From Bacteroidia bacterium (GTDB lineage: Bacteria; Bacteroidota; Bacteroidia; Bacteroidales; UBA932), in the NCBI GenBank assembly GCA_021153285.1, contig JAGKTT010000031.1, forward strand, positions 1-25,697: a stretch of 25,697 nucleotides of DNA, in the 5' to 3' direction. Below the pieces are notes generated by a model. The model did no database searches and was not told the DNA's origin. It was given only the letters and a program-made list of their open reading frames with translations. Positions 1 to 7,901 of the stretch are shown piece by piece. Within the stretch, counting starts at the first letter, position 1, and each line of letters opens with the position of its first letter. The translations under genes were made by a program, and so were the position numbers.

Positions 1-1392
1 TGCGTCAGCCTTTGCTGCGGCCTTGCGTACCTTGTCAAAATCTTTGGTATTTTCATCACGGCTGTACTTGAGACCAGGCTCCCAGATGACATTGTATTCT
101 TCGCGAAGTGCCGTGAGCGGAGTGACTGTATGCTCCTTCTGTCCGTCGAAGGCCCAGGTTCCGAGCTGATCGTGCGGAGCGTCTGCCATTGGGCCTGTCA
201 CGAGGATGGTCTTGGCATTGTCCAAAGGAAGAGTGTTCTTCCGGTTCTTGATAAGGATGGCAGACTCCAAAGCGCACTGCTTTGCAGCAGCAAGATGCTC
301 TGGAGCATAGTCCACCTTCGCAGAGGCTGTCTCATCGATATATGGATTCTCGAACAGTCCGAGTTCGAACTTGAGTTTCAGGATATTACGTACAGCTCGG
401 TCAATCTCCGCCTCAGAAACCTTTCCTTCCTTCACAAGTTCCTCCATATACTGGATGAAACCATAAGACATCATATCCATATCGACACCGGCATTGACCG
501 CTTGTTCTGCCGTATGCTTGAGGTCACGAGAGAATCCGTGAGCAATCATCTCACCTGCTGAATTCCAGTCGGTCACTACCATACCTTCCCAGCCCCACTC
601 ATCGCGAAGGACATCCTTCAAGAGCCATTTGTTACCTGTAGAAGGAATACCGTCGATCTCATTGAAAGAAGTCATAAGGGTAGCTGCACCAACCTCGGCA
701 GTAGCCTTGAATGCAGGGAAATATGTATTGCGGAGAGAACGCTCCGATATCATTGTTGAATTATAATCACGTCCTCCCTCCGCAGCTCCATAGCCGACGA
801 AATGCTTGATGCAGGCAGCCATCGATGTAGGGTCACTGAGGTCCTCTCCCTGATATCCCTTCACCATTGCCACTCCCATCTGAACGTCAAGATACGGATC
901 TTCTCCGGAGCCTTCAGCTACACGTCCCCATCTTGGGTCACGAGCAATATCAAGCATAGGAGAGAATGTCCAGCGGATTCCGTTTGCTGTAGCCTCAACG
1001 GCAGAAATACGGGCGCCTTTCTCTACAATATCAGGGTCAAAAGTAGCAGCCTGACCAAGAGGGATAGGGAACATTGTCCTGAAACCGTGGATCACATCAC
1101 GGGAAATGAGAACAGGAATACCCAGACGGCTTTCCTCTACAGCAGCTTTCTGGATGGCATTCAGTTCTTTAACATCCACACAGTTAAGAACCGATCCCAT
1201 TTCACCTTTAGCAGCTGTCTCAGCAAGCCAGGCTCCACCCGAAAGCTGGTTCATCTGTCCTACTTTCTCGCGGAGGGTCATCTGACCCAAGAGGTCTTCC
1301 ACCTTTTTATCAATGTCGCTTTGTGCATTGGACGCACAAGATGCAAGTGCTAATGCTGCACCGGCGATCATCAGTCTGAAAATTTTCTTCAT
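1..1392 (-). CDS. GH3 beta-glucosidase, BglX-like lipoprotein (3' end beyond window)
   Basis: I translated this frame by hand: it is open from an ATG at 1392 to the left edge, giving 464 residues, so the C-terminus is missing. The N-terminus is a lipoprotein signal with lipobox LASC (Cys19). The GH3 N-terminal TIM-barrel is clear: KH pair at residues 196-197 followed by FVGYGAAEGGRDYN, and the nucleophile motif VVTDW with Asp275. BglX-type enzymes are about 740-760 residues, so roughly 280-300 residues, including the expected acid/base glutamate of the second domain, lie outside. In this family the enzyme removes single glucose units from the non-reducing ends of beta-glucans. It starts 9 bp after the GH16 stop and is the most distal visible gene of the susCD operon. 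I infer that it finishes oligosaccharides made by the two GH16 enzymes, probably in the periplasm since no acidic surface-export stretch follows the Cys. Confidence 0.93.
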   Translation of the reverse strand, partial: MKKIFRLMIAGAALALASCASNAQSDIDKKVEDLLGQMTLREKVGQMNQLSGGAWLAETAAKGEMGSVLNCVDVKELNAIQKAAVEESRLGIPVLISRDVIHGFRTMFPIPLGQAATFDPDIVEKGARISAVEATANGIRWTFSPMLDIARDPRWGRVAEGSGEDPYLDVQMGVAMVKGYQGEDLSDPTSMAACIKHFVGYGAAEGGRDYNSTMISERSLRNTYFPAFKATAEVGAATLMTSFNEIDGIPSTGNKWLLKDVLRDEWGWEGMVVTDWNSAGEMIAHGFSRDLKHTAEQAVNAGVDMDMMSYGFIQYMEELVKEGKVSEAEIDRAVRNILKLKFELGLFENPYIDETASAKVDYAPEHLAAAKQCALESAILIKNRKNTLPLDNAKTILVTGPMADAPHDQLGTWAFDGQKEHTVTPLTALREEYNVIWEPGLKYSRDENTKDFDKVRKAAAKADA

Positions 1393-1401
1393 ATCGGATT
1401 T

Positions 1402-2289
1402 TTATTGATTTTTCTGGAACACACGCACATAATCAACTTCCATTTCAGCAAGACCGTCGTTCAGAGCTGTAACCTGATTGATATCCCATATTCCAGGGAA
1501 GTTTCCGCCGACAGCAAGGTTCAGGAGAATGAAATTGTCCTTGCGGAATTCATTGTCTCCGAAGTCCTTTATAGCCATCTTGAAATATGGCTTCGCATCT
1601 GGCTTGGTATCAAGATCGATGTACATCGCTATCTGATTTTCATCCCAGATGCAGGTGAATGTATGGAACTGTCCGTCCTGAACGGAATATTCATTAGTGA
1701 TATCATTGGCATAGTAAAGATGATGAGGCTCACCCCAATGACACGCACCGTTGAGGAAACGATCTTGAGTGCCGTTCTTCATACCGTTGGAATGTCCCAT
1801 TTCGAGGATATCGGTCTCACCGCAATTCGGCCAGCCGATTTTACGGATATCATTGCCCATCATCCAGAATGCCGGCCAAAGGCCGTCAGCAGTCTTTGGA
1901 AGTTTTATTGATGCGACAACATAGCCGTAAAGAAATTCCAACTTGCCAAGAGTAATAAGTCTTGCAGAGGTCACTGGAGCTCCTTCATATTCCTCCCTGA
2001 CCGCCTTTATGACAAGTTTCCCGTCACGTACTTCCACATTTTCTTTGCGAGCTGTATAGTACTGAAGCTCATTGTTACCCCAGCCGTGCCCTCCTGTTTC
2101 CGGGGTCCAGAAGGTAGTATTGAGCGAATCACCTTCGAACTCATCACTCCATAGAAGTTCGTAGCCTTCCGGCACAAATATTTCTTTATTCTGACCGGCA
2201 CAAGAGCAAAGCATTGCACCCGAAAACACCAAGGATGCAATCAAAAGCAACCGGGAAAGATTACTACGGAATCTGGAATACGCGTACAT
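1402..2289 (-). CDS. GH16 endo-beta-glucanase (laminarinase type), lipoprotein
   Basis: A 295-residue protein with a lipoprotein signal ending LCSC (Cys30), then a single GH16 beta-jelly-roll. The catalytic signature is GETDILEMGH at about 157-166, with E158 as nucleophile, D160, and E163 as acid/base. The one-residue insertion (ExDxxE) and the preceding WPAFWMMG and GWPNCGE blocks are typical of GH16 laminarinases (subfamily 3-like). The product would cut internal beta-1,3 (or beta-1,3/1,4) glucan bonds. The ATG at 2289 overlaps the end of the upstream GH16 gene by 26 bp in another frame, so the two are probably translationally coupled. A later TTG start is possible but would shorten the positive n-region of the signal. 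The protein ends DYVRVFQ, as does its neighbour, which suggests an old duplication. Substrate is inferred from family and context, not proven. Confidence 0.93.
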   Translation of the reverse strand: MYAYSRFRSNLSRLLLIASLVFSGAMLCSCAGQNKEIFVPEGYELLWSDEFEGDSLNTTFWTPETGGHGWGNNELQYYTARKENVEVRDGKLVIKAVREEYEGAPVTSARLITLGKLEFLYGYVVASIKLPKTADGLWPAFWMMGNDIRKIGWPNCGETDILEMGHSNGMKNGTQDRFLNGACHWGEPHHLYYANDITNEYSVQDGQFHTFTCIWDENQIAMYIDLDTKPDAKPYFKMAIKDFGDNEFRKDNFILLNLAVGGNFPGIWDINQVTALNDGLAEMEVDYVRVFQKNQ

Positions 2290-3787
2290 AGTCTATTTCA
2301 TATGTTGCAGGAAGACAACTATCATCCACACCATACATTCCTCCCCAGTCTCCTCCCCAAGCGAGATTGAGTTTCAGCTGGAAAGGCTTGTCGAAAGGCC
2401 AGGTGTCAGCATTTCTTCCCTTAGGATAATTATCTGGATTATAATGGAACAGCTGCACGCCATCGACATATGTCTTAATATATTCCGGAGTCCACTCCAA
2501 CGCATATATGTGGAACTCATCCATAACTGTGGATATTTTCTTTGCAGCTGTCTTTTGTGTACCTATTGCGTGATAATACGCCTTGCAGTGTATTGACGAA
2601 GATACTTCAGTCGGAACACATCCTACGTGCTCCATAATATCGATTTCACCACCTTCCGGCCATCCTGACCATACTGTAGGCATCATCCAGAATGCCGGCC
2701 AGGTTCCCTTGCCCTTAGGTAGCTTCAGACGGGCCTCAAAATAACCGTAAGTCCAGCCTTCGTTTGTATTCACACGGGCAGAATATACTCTGTTCCCCTC
2801 TTTGATCGCACGGATCTTCAAGGTTCCGTCACTCACATCTGCAGTAACGATATCACCCTTTCGACCTGCGATATATGTCTGAAGTTCATTGTTGACCCAG
2901 CCAGGTTCTGCCGTCTCATACCACCATTTCTTAGTATCAGGGAGACCTGTAGCTGATTCATTGAACTCTTCCTGCCAAACCAGTTCATAGCCTGCAGGAG
3001 TATTGATTTCGGGCTCGACATATTCAGCCGATTCCGGTTTTGAAAAATTCTCTGATGCTGTAAAGCCGGTCCAGACATAGATGGATGTCAGATTCTCGTT
3101 TCCTGTCGCATCAAAATACTCCAGATTGACTTGTACGGAAATGTCAATTGAAGAAAGGTCATTATCAGAACAATCGAGATATGTCAAAGCTACCAGACCG
3201 CTGAGATCCAAGTCCACCAATTCATTATCAGAACAATCAAGATATGTAAGATTAGGAAACTTTTCAGCAAGACCTGACATATCTTTGACACCACATCCAG
3301 ATGCCTCTATCCTTGTAACATTCGCAGCTTCCTTTGTACTCAAGACCCCGTCACTATCCACGTCATAAGCTCGCAGCAGACACGACTTGAATGCAGCATC
3401 CGGTATCTCAACGGCCACGACATCGTAGTTCTGCCATACCGGGACAGAAAGTTTCGATTTGCCATATCGGACGGTAAGTGCGGTTTTACGGGATTCTCCC
3501 GTAGCATTCTCTGCGATCTTGACCTTTACTGAAGTCTTTCCAGGAATGCCGCCGCCAGGAGATACGGAAACCCAGGTATTGTCATCGGAATTTATACCCC
3601 AGTCGCAGTCGGATGTAACCTCGAGCTTCACTTCAACAGCATCACAGGCCACTTTGATATCTTCGGGAGACACGGTTACATTCCCTACTTTTGCAGGACC
3701 GTCACCTCCTTCATCCGGACGTTCGCAAGCACATAGGCCACATAGCAATGCAGACAATGTCAGTATCGATAAAGTCTTGAAATTCAT
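2264..3787 (-). CDS. BACON + EF-hand/LRR + GH16 multidomain endo-glucanase lipoprotein
   Basis: I start at the ATG at 3787 (507 residues, MNFKTLSIL...). A GTG at 3823 is in frame but lies inside the terminator hairpin and gives a poorer signal peptide. Order of parts: lipoprotein signal with Cys21 followed by acidic residues (ERPDEGGDG, compatible with surface export); a BACON-like beta-sandwich at about 35-121, ending VPVWQNYD; an EF-hand-like calcium loop DVDSDGVLSTKE at 142-153; four leucine-rich repeats at about 157-240, two of them starting LTYLDCSDN; and a C-terminal GH16 domain from about 267 with catalytic motif GGEIDIMEHVG (E381, D383, E386). Catalysis is predicted to be endo-beta-1,3-glucanase-like. 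BACON and LRR modules are often glycan- or protein-binding, so they may hold the enzyme on substrate or near SusCD. The BACON-LRR-GH16 combination is unusual. The gene is separated from the upstream binding-protein gene by a terminator-like hairpin. Confidence 0.93.
   Translation of the reverse strand: MNFKTLSILTLSALLCGLCACERPDEGGDGPAKVGNVTVSPEDIKVACDAVEVKLEVTSDCDWGINSDDNTWVSVSPGGGIPGKTSVKVKIAENATGESRKTALTVRYGKSKLSVPVWQNYDVVAVEIPDAAFKSCLLRAYDVDSDGVLSTKEAANVTRIEASGCGVKDMSGLAEKFPNLTYLDCSDNELVDLDLSGLVALTYLDCSDNDLSSIDISVQVNLEYFDATGNENLTSIYVWTGFTASENFSKPESAEYVEPEINTPAGYELVWQEEFNESATGLPDTKKWWYETAEPGWVNNELQTYIAGRKGDIVTADVSDGTLKIRAIKEGNRVYSARVNTNEGWTYGYFEARLKLPKGKGTWPAFWMMPTVWSGWPEGGEIDIMEHVGCVPTEVSSSIHCKAYYHAIGTQKTAAKKISTVMDEFHIYALEWTPEYIKTYVDGVQLFHYNPDNYPKGRNADTWPFDKPFQLKLNLAWGGDWGGMYGVDDSCLPATYEIDYVRVFQIP
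3160..3245 (-). repeat. Tandem LRR units, 63-bp period
   Basis: A 16-base block (cattatcagaacaatc) at 3160-3175 recurs unchanged at 3223-3238, and the next bases are nearly the same. The 63-bp offset equals one 21-residue leucine-rich repeat of the GH16 fusion protein (LTYLDCSDN units). Two more, diverged LRR units flank these. Confidence 0.85.
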
Positions 3788-3796
3788 AAAGATGAT

Positions 3797-3841
3797 AATT
3801 AAAAAGGCAGGGGTAATGTCCACGAGCCAATACCCCTGCCT
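3797..3841 (-). terminator. Intra-operon intrinsic terminator / attenuating hairpin
   Basis: On the minus strand an 11-bp perfect stem (AGGCAGGGGTA with TACCCCTGCCT; bases 3831-3841 with 3805-3815) encloses a 15-nt loop and runs directly into TTTTTAATTA. This is a textbook Rho-independent terminator shape. It lies 12 bp after the glycan-binding protein stop and just before the GH16 start, i.e. within the presumed susC-to-GH3 operon. It may lower expression of the enzymes relative to susC/susD/SGBP, or protect the 3' end of the upstream message. Read in the plus direction it lacks a T-tract. Confidence 0.8.
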
Positions 3842-3853
3842 GATTATAAAAGA

Positions 3854-6340
3854 TTACTTGTGTTCCTGGATAGTAATACCGCTGATAACGATTTCGGATC
3901 CGGCTACCGCTCCACCGAAGTCGAATACAACCTTAAGGTCAGGAATATCTGTTCCTTGAAGATCTGTTGCTGTATATACATACTCCTCATAAGCAGCAAG
4001 AGCGATGTTGTTCACATACAGGATTTCATTGACATCAGCTGGATTTCCGTTACCATCAAGCTCGGTAGGATGCTGGTAGCACGGCTTGATAGTCACGTGA
4101 GGATGATCCTCTGTCGACATAAAGGTAACCTGGAAATCATACTTCTTGTCTGGTGTGAGCACGAGACCGGTATGGTTGAACACCATCTGACCTTGCCATT
4201 GGTTTGCACCTGTTCCCTCAGGAACAACGATCGTATATTCATTGTCACCCTTTGTGAGTTCAGGATTTGCGATCTGGTTCCATCCGTCATTTGCAAACCA
4301 GAATGAGATGTCTTCAGCCGCATTCTTCCACATATTTGCATCTGATGTCGGATCCAGTACAACAGGACCATTGTCGACAGTCCTGCTCTCACGGATTACG
4401 ATATCCTTGACAGTGACTGTAGCGCCAGCAGGGAATCTGCCCAAATCGATTACGAGCTTGAGATCAGGAATATCAGTACCCTGGAGTCCGGCTTTCACAT
4501 ACTCGAGATCCTCGTATGCAGCAACAGCGATGTTGTTATCATAGAAGAGTTCGTTTACATCTGCCGGATTTCCGTTACCGTCAAGTTCAGTTGGATGCTG
4601 ATAGCAAGGCTTGATCGTTGCCGTACCATCATCTGTACTGCTCAATACTGCATAGAAATCATAAGTCTTTTCAGGAGAAAGAACCAGACCGGTATTTCTG
4701 AATACCACCTGACCCTGCCACTCCGAACCTCCGATTCCATCAGGAATAACAAATGTATACTCATTCTCTCCGATGGTAGCGACAGGATCCGCGATCTGGC
4801 CCCAACCGGAATTTGCAAACCAGTATGTAACTGTCATAGCGGCATTCTTCCACATATTCTCATCTGCTGCAGGATCGAAAGGAGCGACTGTCGGTCCATC
4901 AGGTTCAGGCTGAGCCTGCACGTCACGTGCCTTGAAGATCATCTGCCAAGCAATTCCGTCAGGGTTTCCTACAGTATTCGCGAAAGTAACTACCGTCAAT
5001 GTTGTTTCAGTAATCTCCGTAACGATGAATTCCGGATTGTCCCAGATAGCATCTGAAGAGACATATACCATAGGTGTTCCAGCAGGAAGAACAATCTTTT
5101 CACCGTCAAATGTATAGGTAGCCTCAACGTCCGCCTGATCGATATCGATATCTTCAGCTGCTCCGCCAGGACCTACTCTTGTAACCTCCTTGTTGATATA
5201 CATCTTTCCATCCTCACCGGTATCGTATACATATTTACCATCAGGGAAGAAAGTAACGACATCATCATACATACCGAATGCAGCCTTCTCTTCAGGACCA
5301 GCGGACCACCAGCCTGCAGCATTGTCAGCATCCCAGCCACAGCCGATATGGCCAGGAACAGCAGAATCCATAACCCACGCCTTACCCTCTGCAGATGTTC
5401 CTGCAAGAAGTTCCTCAGGACCGGCAACCTTGACAGCAGGCACGAAGTTATAATACCAAGAGATTGTACCATCACCGTTAGGAGCCTCAGCAGCAGCAAG
5501 CTTCATCTCCTTCCTGATTGCAGAAGGCTTAGACTCCATAAACATAAAGCGAGGGTTATCATAAATGGTCTGGTTAGGGATATAAGAGAGGTTCTTCTGT
5601 GAAGGGAGCACAAGCCAGATTTCCTCAATACCAGCCTCGTTCCAGTTGTTCTCGATAGAATAATCAGTAGTGTACTCAGGGATATCGACAAGGAAGTCAT
5701 TTCCATCAGGAGAAGTACCGAGAGCGCTGAAGCCAGCATTTACATAAACCTTTCCATCTTCACCTGGATTGAAGGTGTACTGTCCGTCCTCTGTGAAAGT
5801 CATAACGTCATTATAGAGGCTCCAGTCTGCCTTCTCATTGGCACCTGCACCCCACCAGCTGATAGGGTCAGCAAGGTTAGGACCACAACCGAAATGTTTG
5901 TCAGCATTATGATTCCACTGCCATTCACCTGTTACGGCCTTCATATAAGGAGTTGCATCAAACGGATCACGGAATGTGTTCTCAATATTGAAGGTATAGG
6001 TCTGAGAACCCTGTGAGACTCCATTGGCATTGTATGCCTTGACTTCCACCTGATGCTCTCCGGCATCCCTGAAGCGAAGAGTGATACCGTTGGCGGTATA
6101 CGCATACCTCGAGTTGGCAGTCTTGTCGATTTTCTGGTCACCGAAGATCCACATAGGTACCACGCCCTTGTTCTTCATTGTGAATGTCACATAGTTTGTA
6201 GCCTGATCAACAACGATCTCAACGTCAAAGTCAGACGCCGATGGCAGCTTGTTCTGGTCCGGAGTCAGGACTTCAGGATAACATCCGAAAGCTAACACGG
6301 ATACTGCCAGAACTGCAATATATTTAAATAACTTTTTCAT
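3854..6340 (-). CDS. Large surface glycan-binding lipoprotein (SGBP) with duplicated modules
   Basis: 828 residues, lipoprotein signal with Cys20 (AFGC). Parts in order: a PKD-like Ig domain at about 35-121; module A1 at about 130-300 and A2 at about 308-470, sharing the pattern GCG...WW.AG..EK......YDDV.TF..DG.Y....GEDGK.Y.N; then C1 at about 488-652 and C2 at about 661-827. C1 and C2 are clear duplicates, each starting NMWKNA and containing the block IKPCYQHPTELDGNGNPADV (578-597 and 753-772). The C modules look like CBM4-type beta-sandwiches by their pattern; no enzyme motif is seen. Position directly after susD, 14 bp away, is the usual place of a SusE/F-like or SGBP-B protein, which captures polysaccharide at the outer surface and passes it to SusCD. 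Ligand is inferred to be beta-glucan from the neighbouring GH16 genes. The annotation by name as SGBP rests on position and architecture. Confidence 0.85.
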   Translation of the reverse strand: MKKLFKYIAVLAVSVLAFGCYPEVLTPDQNKLPSASDFDVEIVVDQATNYVTFTMKNKGVVPMWIFGDQKIDKTANSRYAYTANGITLRFRDAGEHQVEVKAYNANGVSQGSQTYTFNIENTFRDPFDATPYMKAVTGEWQWNHNADKHFGCGPNLADPISWWGAGANEKADWSLYNDVMTFTEDGQYTFNPGEDGKVYVNAGFSALGTSPDGNDFLVDIPEYTTDYSIENNWNEAGIEEIWLVLPSQKNLSYIPNQTIYDNPRFMFMESKPSAIRKEMKLAAAEAPNGDGTISWYYNFVPAVKVAGPEELLAGTSAEGKAWVMDSAVPGHIGCGWDADNAAGWWSAGPEEKAAFGMYDDVVTFFPDGKYVYDTGEDGKMYINKEVTRVGPGGAAEDIDIDQADVEATYTFDGEKIVLPAGTPMVYVSSDAIWDNPEFIVTEITETTLTVVTFANTVGNPDGIAWQMIFKARDVQAQPEPDGPTVAPFDPAADENMWKNAAMTVTYWFANSGWGQIADPVATIGENEYTFVIPDGIGGSEWQGQVVFRNTGLVLSPEKTYDFYAVLSSTDDGTATIKPCYQHPTELDGNGNPADVNELFYDNNIAVAAYEDLEYVKAGLQGTDIPDLKLVIDLGRFPAGATVTVKDIVIRESRTVDNGPVVLDPTSDANMWKNAAEDISFWFANDGWNQIANPELTKGDNEYTIVVPEGTGANQWQGQMVFNHTGLVLTPDKKYDFQVTFMSTEDHPHVTIKPCYQHPTELDGNGNPADVNEILYVNNIALAAYEEYVYTATDLQGTDIPDLKVVFDFGGAVAGSEIVISGITIQEHK
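3860..4879 (-). repeat. Intragenic duplication coding the two C modules of the SGBP
   Basis: Two ~0.5-kb copies (about 3860-4360 and 4385-4879) encode homologous domains. They can be aligned at DNA level, for example 4041-4080 against 4566-4605, offset 525 bp, with only scattered differences. The two module A copies in the same gene (near 5741-5953 and 5183-5389) are more diverged and detectable mainly at protein level. Confidence 0.85.
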
Positions 6341-6354
6341 ATGAACACTCTGCT

Positions 6355-7884
6355 TTAGTAATTGTTCTGCTGGATAGGATACTCAGTGCTGGCAGTCTTA
6401 TCGATTTCCGCCTGAGGAATCGGCCAATATTTCTTATTTTCAGTCCAGTCGACAGGCTGACTACCGTCAAATGAGCGGTTAGCTGCAGTAAGCACCTGAG
6501 CTGCCTTTCCTGTACGGACGAGATCCCAATAACGCTTTCCCTCACCTACGAACTCCTTATGGCGCTCTTCGATGATAGCATCTATAGAATTATCTGTATC
6601 AGAGCAGTTTCTGATTGCACGTACCTGAGCAAGATAGTCACTGCCACTGCCGCTGCCGGTTGTAAGCTCAGCAAGTTCGGCAGCATTGAGGAGAGTCTCA
6701 GCATAACGGTATACTCTCTTGTTGTTGCCATAATTCATCGTATTTGCAGCCTTGTAGCCGTGGTTACCGTTAGTCCTTGCAATATACTTGAGAAGGAAGT
6801 ATCCTGTTGACTGCCAACGTCCACCGCTGACGCCATTGCCATATTCACCCACTACTGCAAGGTGGTTATAGATACCACCATCCTTACGGGTATCTCCATC
6901 CTCATACATATCATAAGCCTTCGCTGCAACAGGGCTGAAGCCCCAGCCGTCATCGAACTGGTTGGCTACACCGCCAGGGATACCGATGAGAGTCGAATAT
7001 ACATTACCTCCTGTAGCGAGAGGGGCTCCCCAGTCACGTACTCCTCCTTCAGATATGTAATTGATCTCCCAGATAGACTCATTGCCCCATTCTCCGGTCT
7101 CAGCCCACATTCCAGCGAAATCAGCTACGAGAGAATACTGACCGGAAGTGATAATCTCCTGCATATAAGAAAGAGCCTGTGAATAACGTCCTGAATCCTT
7201 CTGATACATTACTACTTCAGCATAAAGCATATAAGCCATTGCTTTAGTTACGCGACCATAGTTCTCAGGAGTCTGCTTCATAGGAAGAACATTCATTGCA
7301 AGAGCCTCTTCAATCTTTGTGACGATGTTTTGATACACTTCGTCAGCAGAAAGCTGGGCAGTCACATATGGAGCTGTAAGATTCTCATCATAATAAGGAA
7401 CATTACCCCAGAATTTCCAAAGGATTGTGTAGTAGAAAGCCTTGAGGATCGTAGCTTCCGCTTTATAGAGGGCCTTGGCCTCATCTGACATTCCGGGAAC
7501 ATTATCCACATTTTCAAGAACGTGGCAGCAACGGTTTATTCCTGAATATGACACAGTCCAAGGGACATCGACAATCTCTGTAGGAGTTGATGTATAGTAA
7601 TGGATCTTAACCAGACTCGGCTGGTCACCATCATTAGAACCTCCACAATAGATGTCATCAGCCATAATGTCGGACATCATCTGGAAATCTGTATACTGGT
7701 AGAAATAGTCATACCACTTGAGAGGGTCGTATGCGGCAACAAGGCCTTCGAACATACGGGACTCATTGATATAGTACTCCGACTGTGGCTCTGATGAATT
7801 ATGCTTTACGGTGACGAACTCCTTTGTACAAGAAGACATCAGAAGGACAGCCAATGCGCTTATTGCAATTATTATCTTTTTCAT
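6355..7884 (-). CDS. susD: RagB/SusD family outer-membrane glycan-binding lipoprotein
   Basis: 509 residues with lipoprotein signal LMSSC (Cys19). SusD-family marks are visible: the N-terminal region with WYDYFYQYTDFQMMSDIMADD, the helix KALYKAEATILKAFYYTILW followed by GNVPYYDE, and the highly conserved C-terminal block around IEERHKEFVGEGKRYWDLVR. SusD proteins form a lid on the SusC transporter and bind oligosaccharides at the cell surface. The gene sits 17 bp after susC and 14 bp before the SGBP gene, all one strand, so co-transcription is very likely. The ligand cannot be read from the sequence; beta-1,3-glucan oligosaccharide is inferred from the GH16/GH3 genes downstream. Symbol used in the generic family sense (susD-like). 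Confidence 0.96.
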   Translation of the reverse strand: MKKIIIAISALAVLLMSSCTKEFVTVKHNSSEPQSEYYINESRMFEGLVAAYDPLKWYDYFYQYTDFQMMSDIMADDIYCGGSNDGDQPSLVKIHYYTSTPTEIVDVPWTVSYSGINRCCHVLENVDNVPGMSDEAKALYKAEATILKAFYYTILWKFWGNVPYYDENLTAPYVTAQLSADEVYQNIVTKIEEALAMNVLPMKQTPENYGRVTKAMAYMLYAEVVMYQKDSGRYSQALSYMQEIITSGQYSLVADFAGMWAETGEWGNESIWEINYISEGGVRDWGAPLATGGNVYSTLIGIPGGVANQFDDGWGFSPVAAKAYDMYEDGDTRKDGGIYNHLAVVGEYGNGVSGGRWQSTGYFLLKYIARTNGNHGYKAANTMNYGNNKRVYRYAETLLNAAELAELTTGSGSGSDYLAQVRAIRNCSDTDNSIDAIIEERHKEFVGEGKRYWDLVRTGKAAQVLTAANRSFDGSQPVDWTENKKYWPIPQAEIDKTASTEYPIQQNNY

Positions 7885-7901
7885 AATATCGTCCTGTTAA
7901 A

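Noticed and set aside
802..1353. Long plus-strand open frame opposite the GH3 gene
   Set aside because: It is antisense to a hand-verified GH3 coding frame with clear catalytic motifs; no protein-like composition, no promoter and no family match.
3788..3823. GTG-initiated 12-residue N-terminal extension of the BACON-GH16 protein
   Set aside because: It lies in the terminator hairpin and places hydrophobic residues before an already complete lipoprotein signal starting at ATG 3787.
4595..5056. Several plus-strand open frames opposite the SGBP gene (e.g. 3860-4306, 4595-5056)
   Set aside because: They arise in pairs because the underlying SGBP domain is duplicated; they are rich in rare residues and mirror the coding frame.
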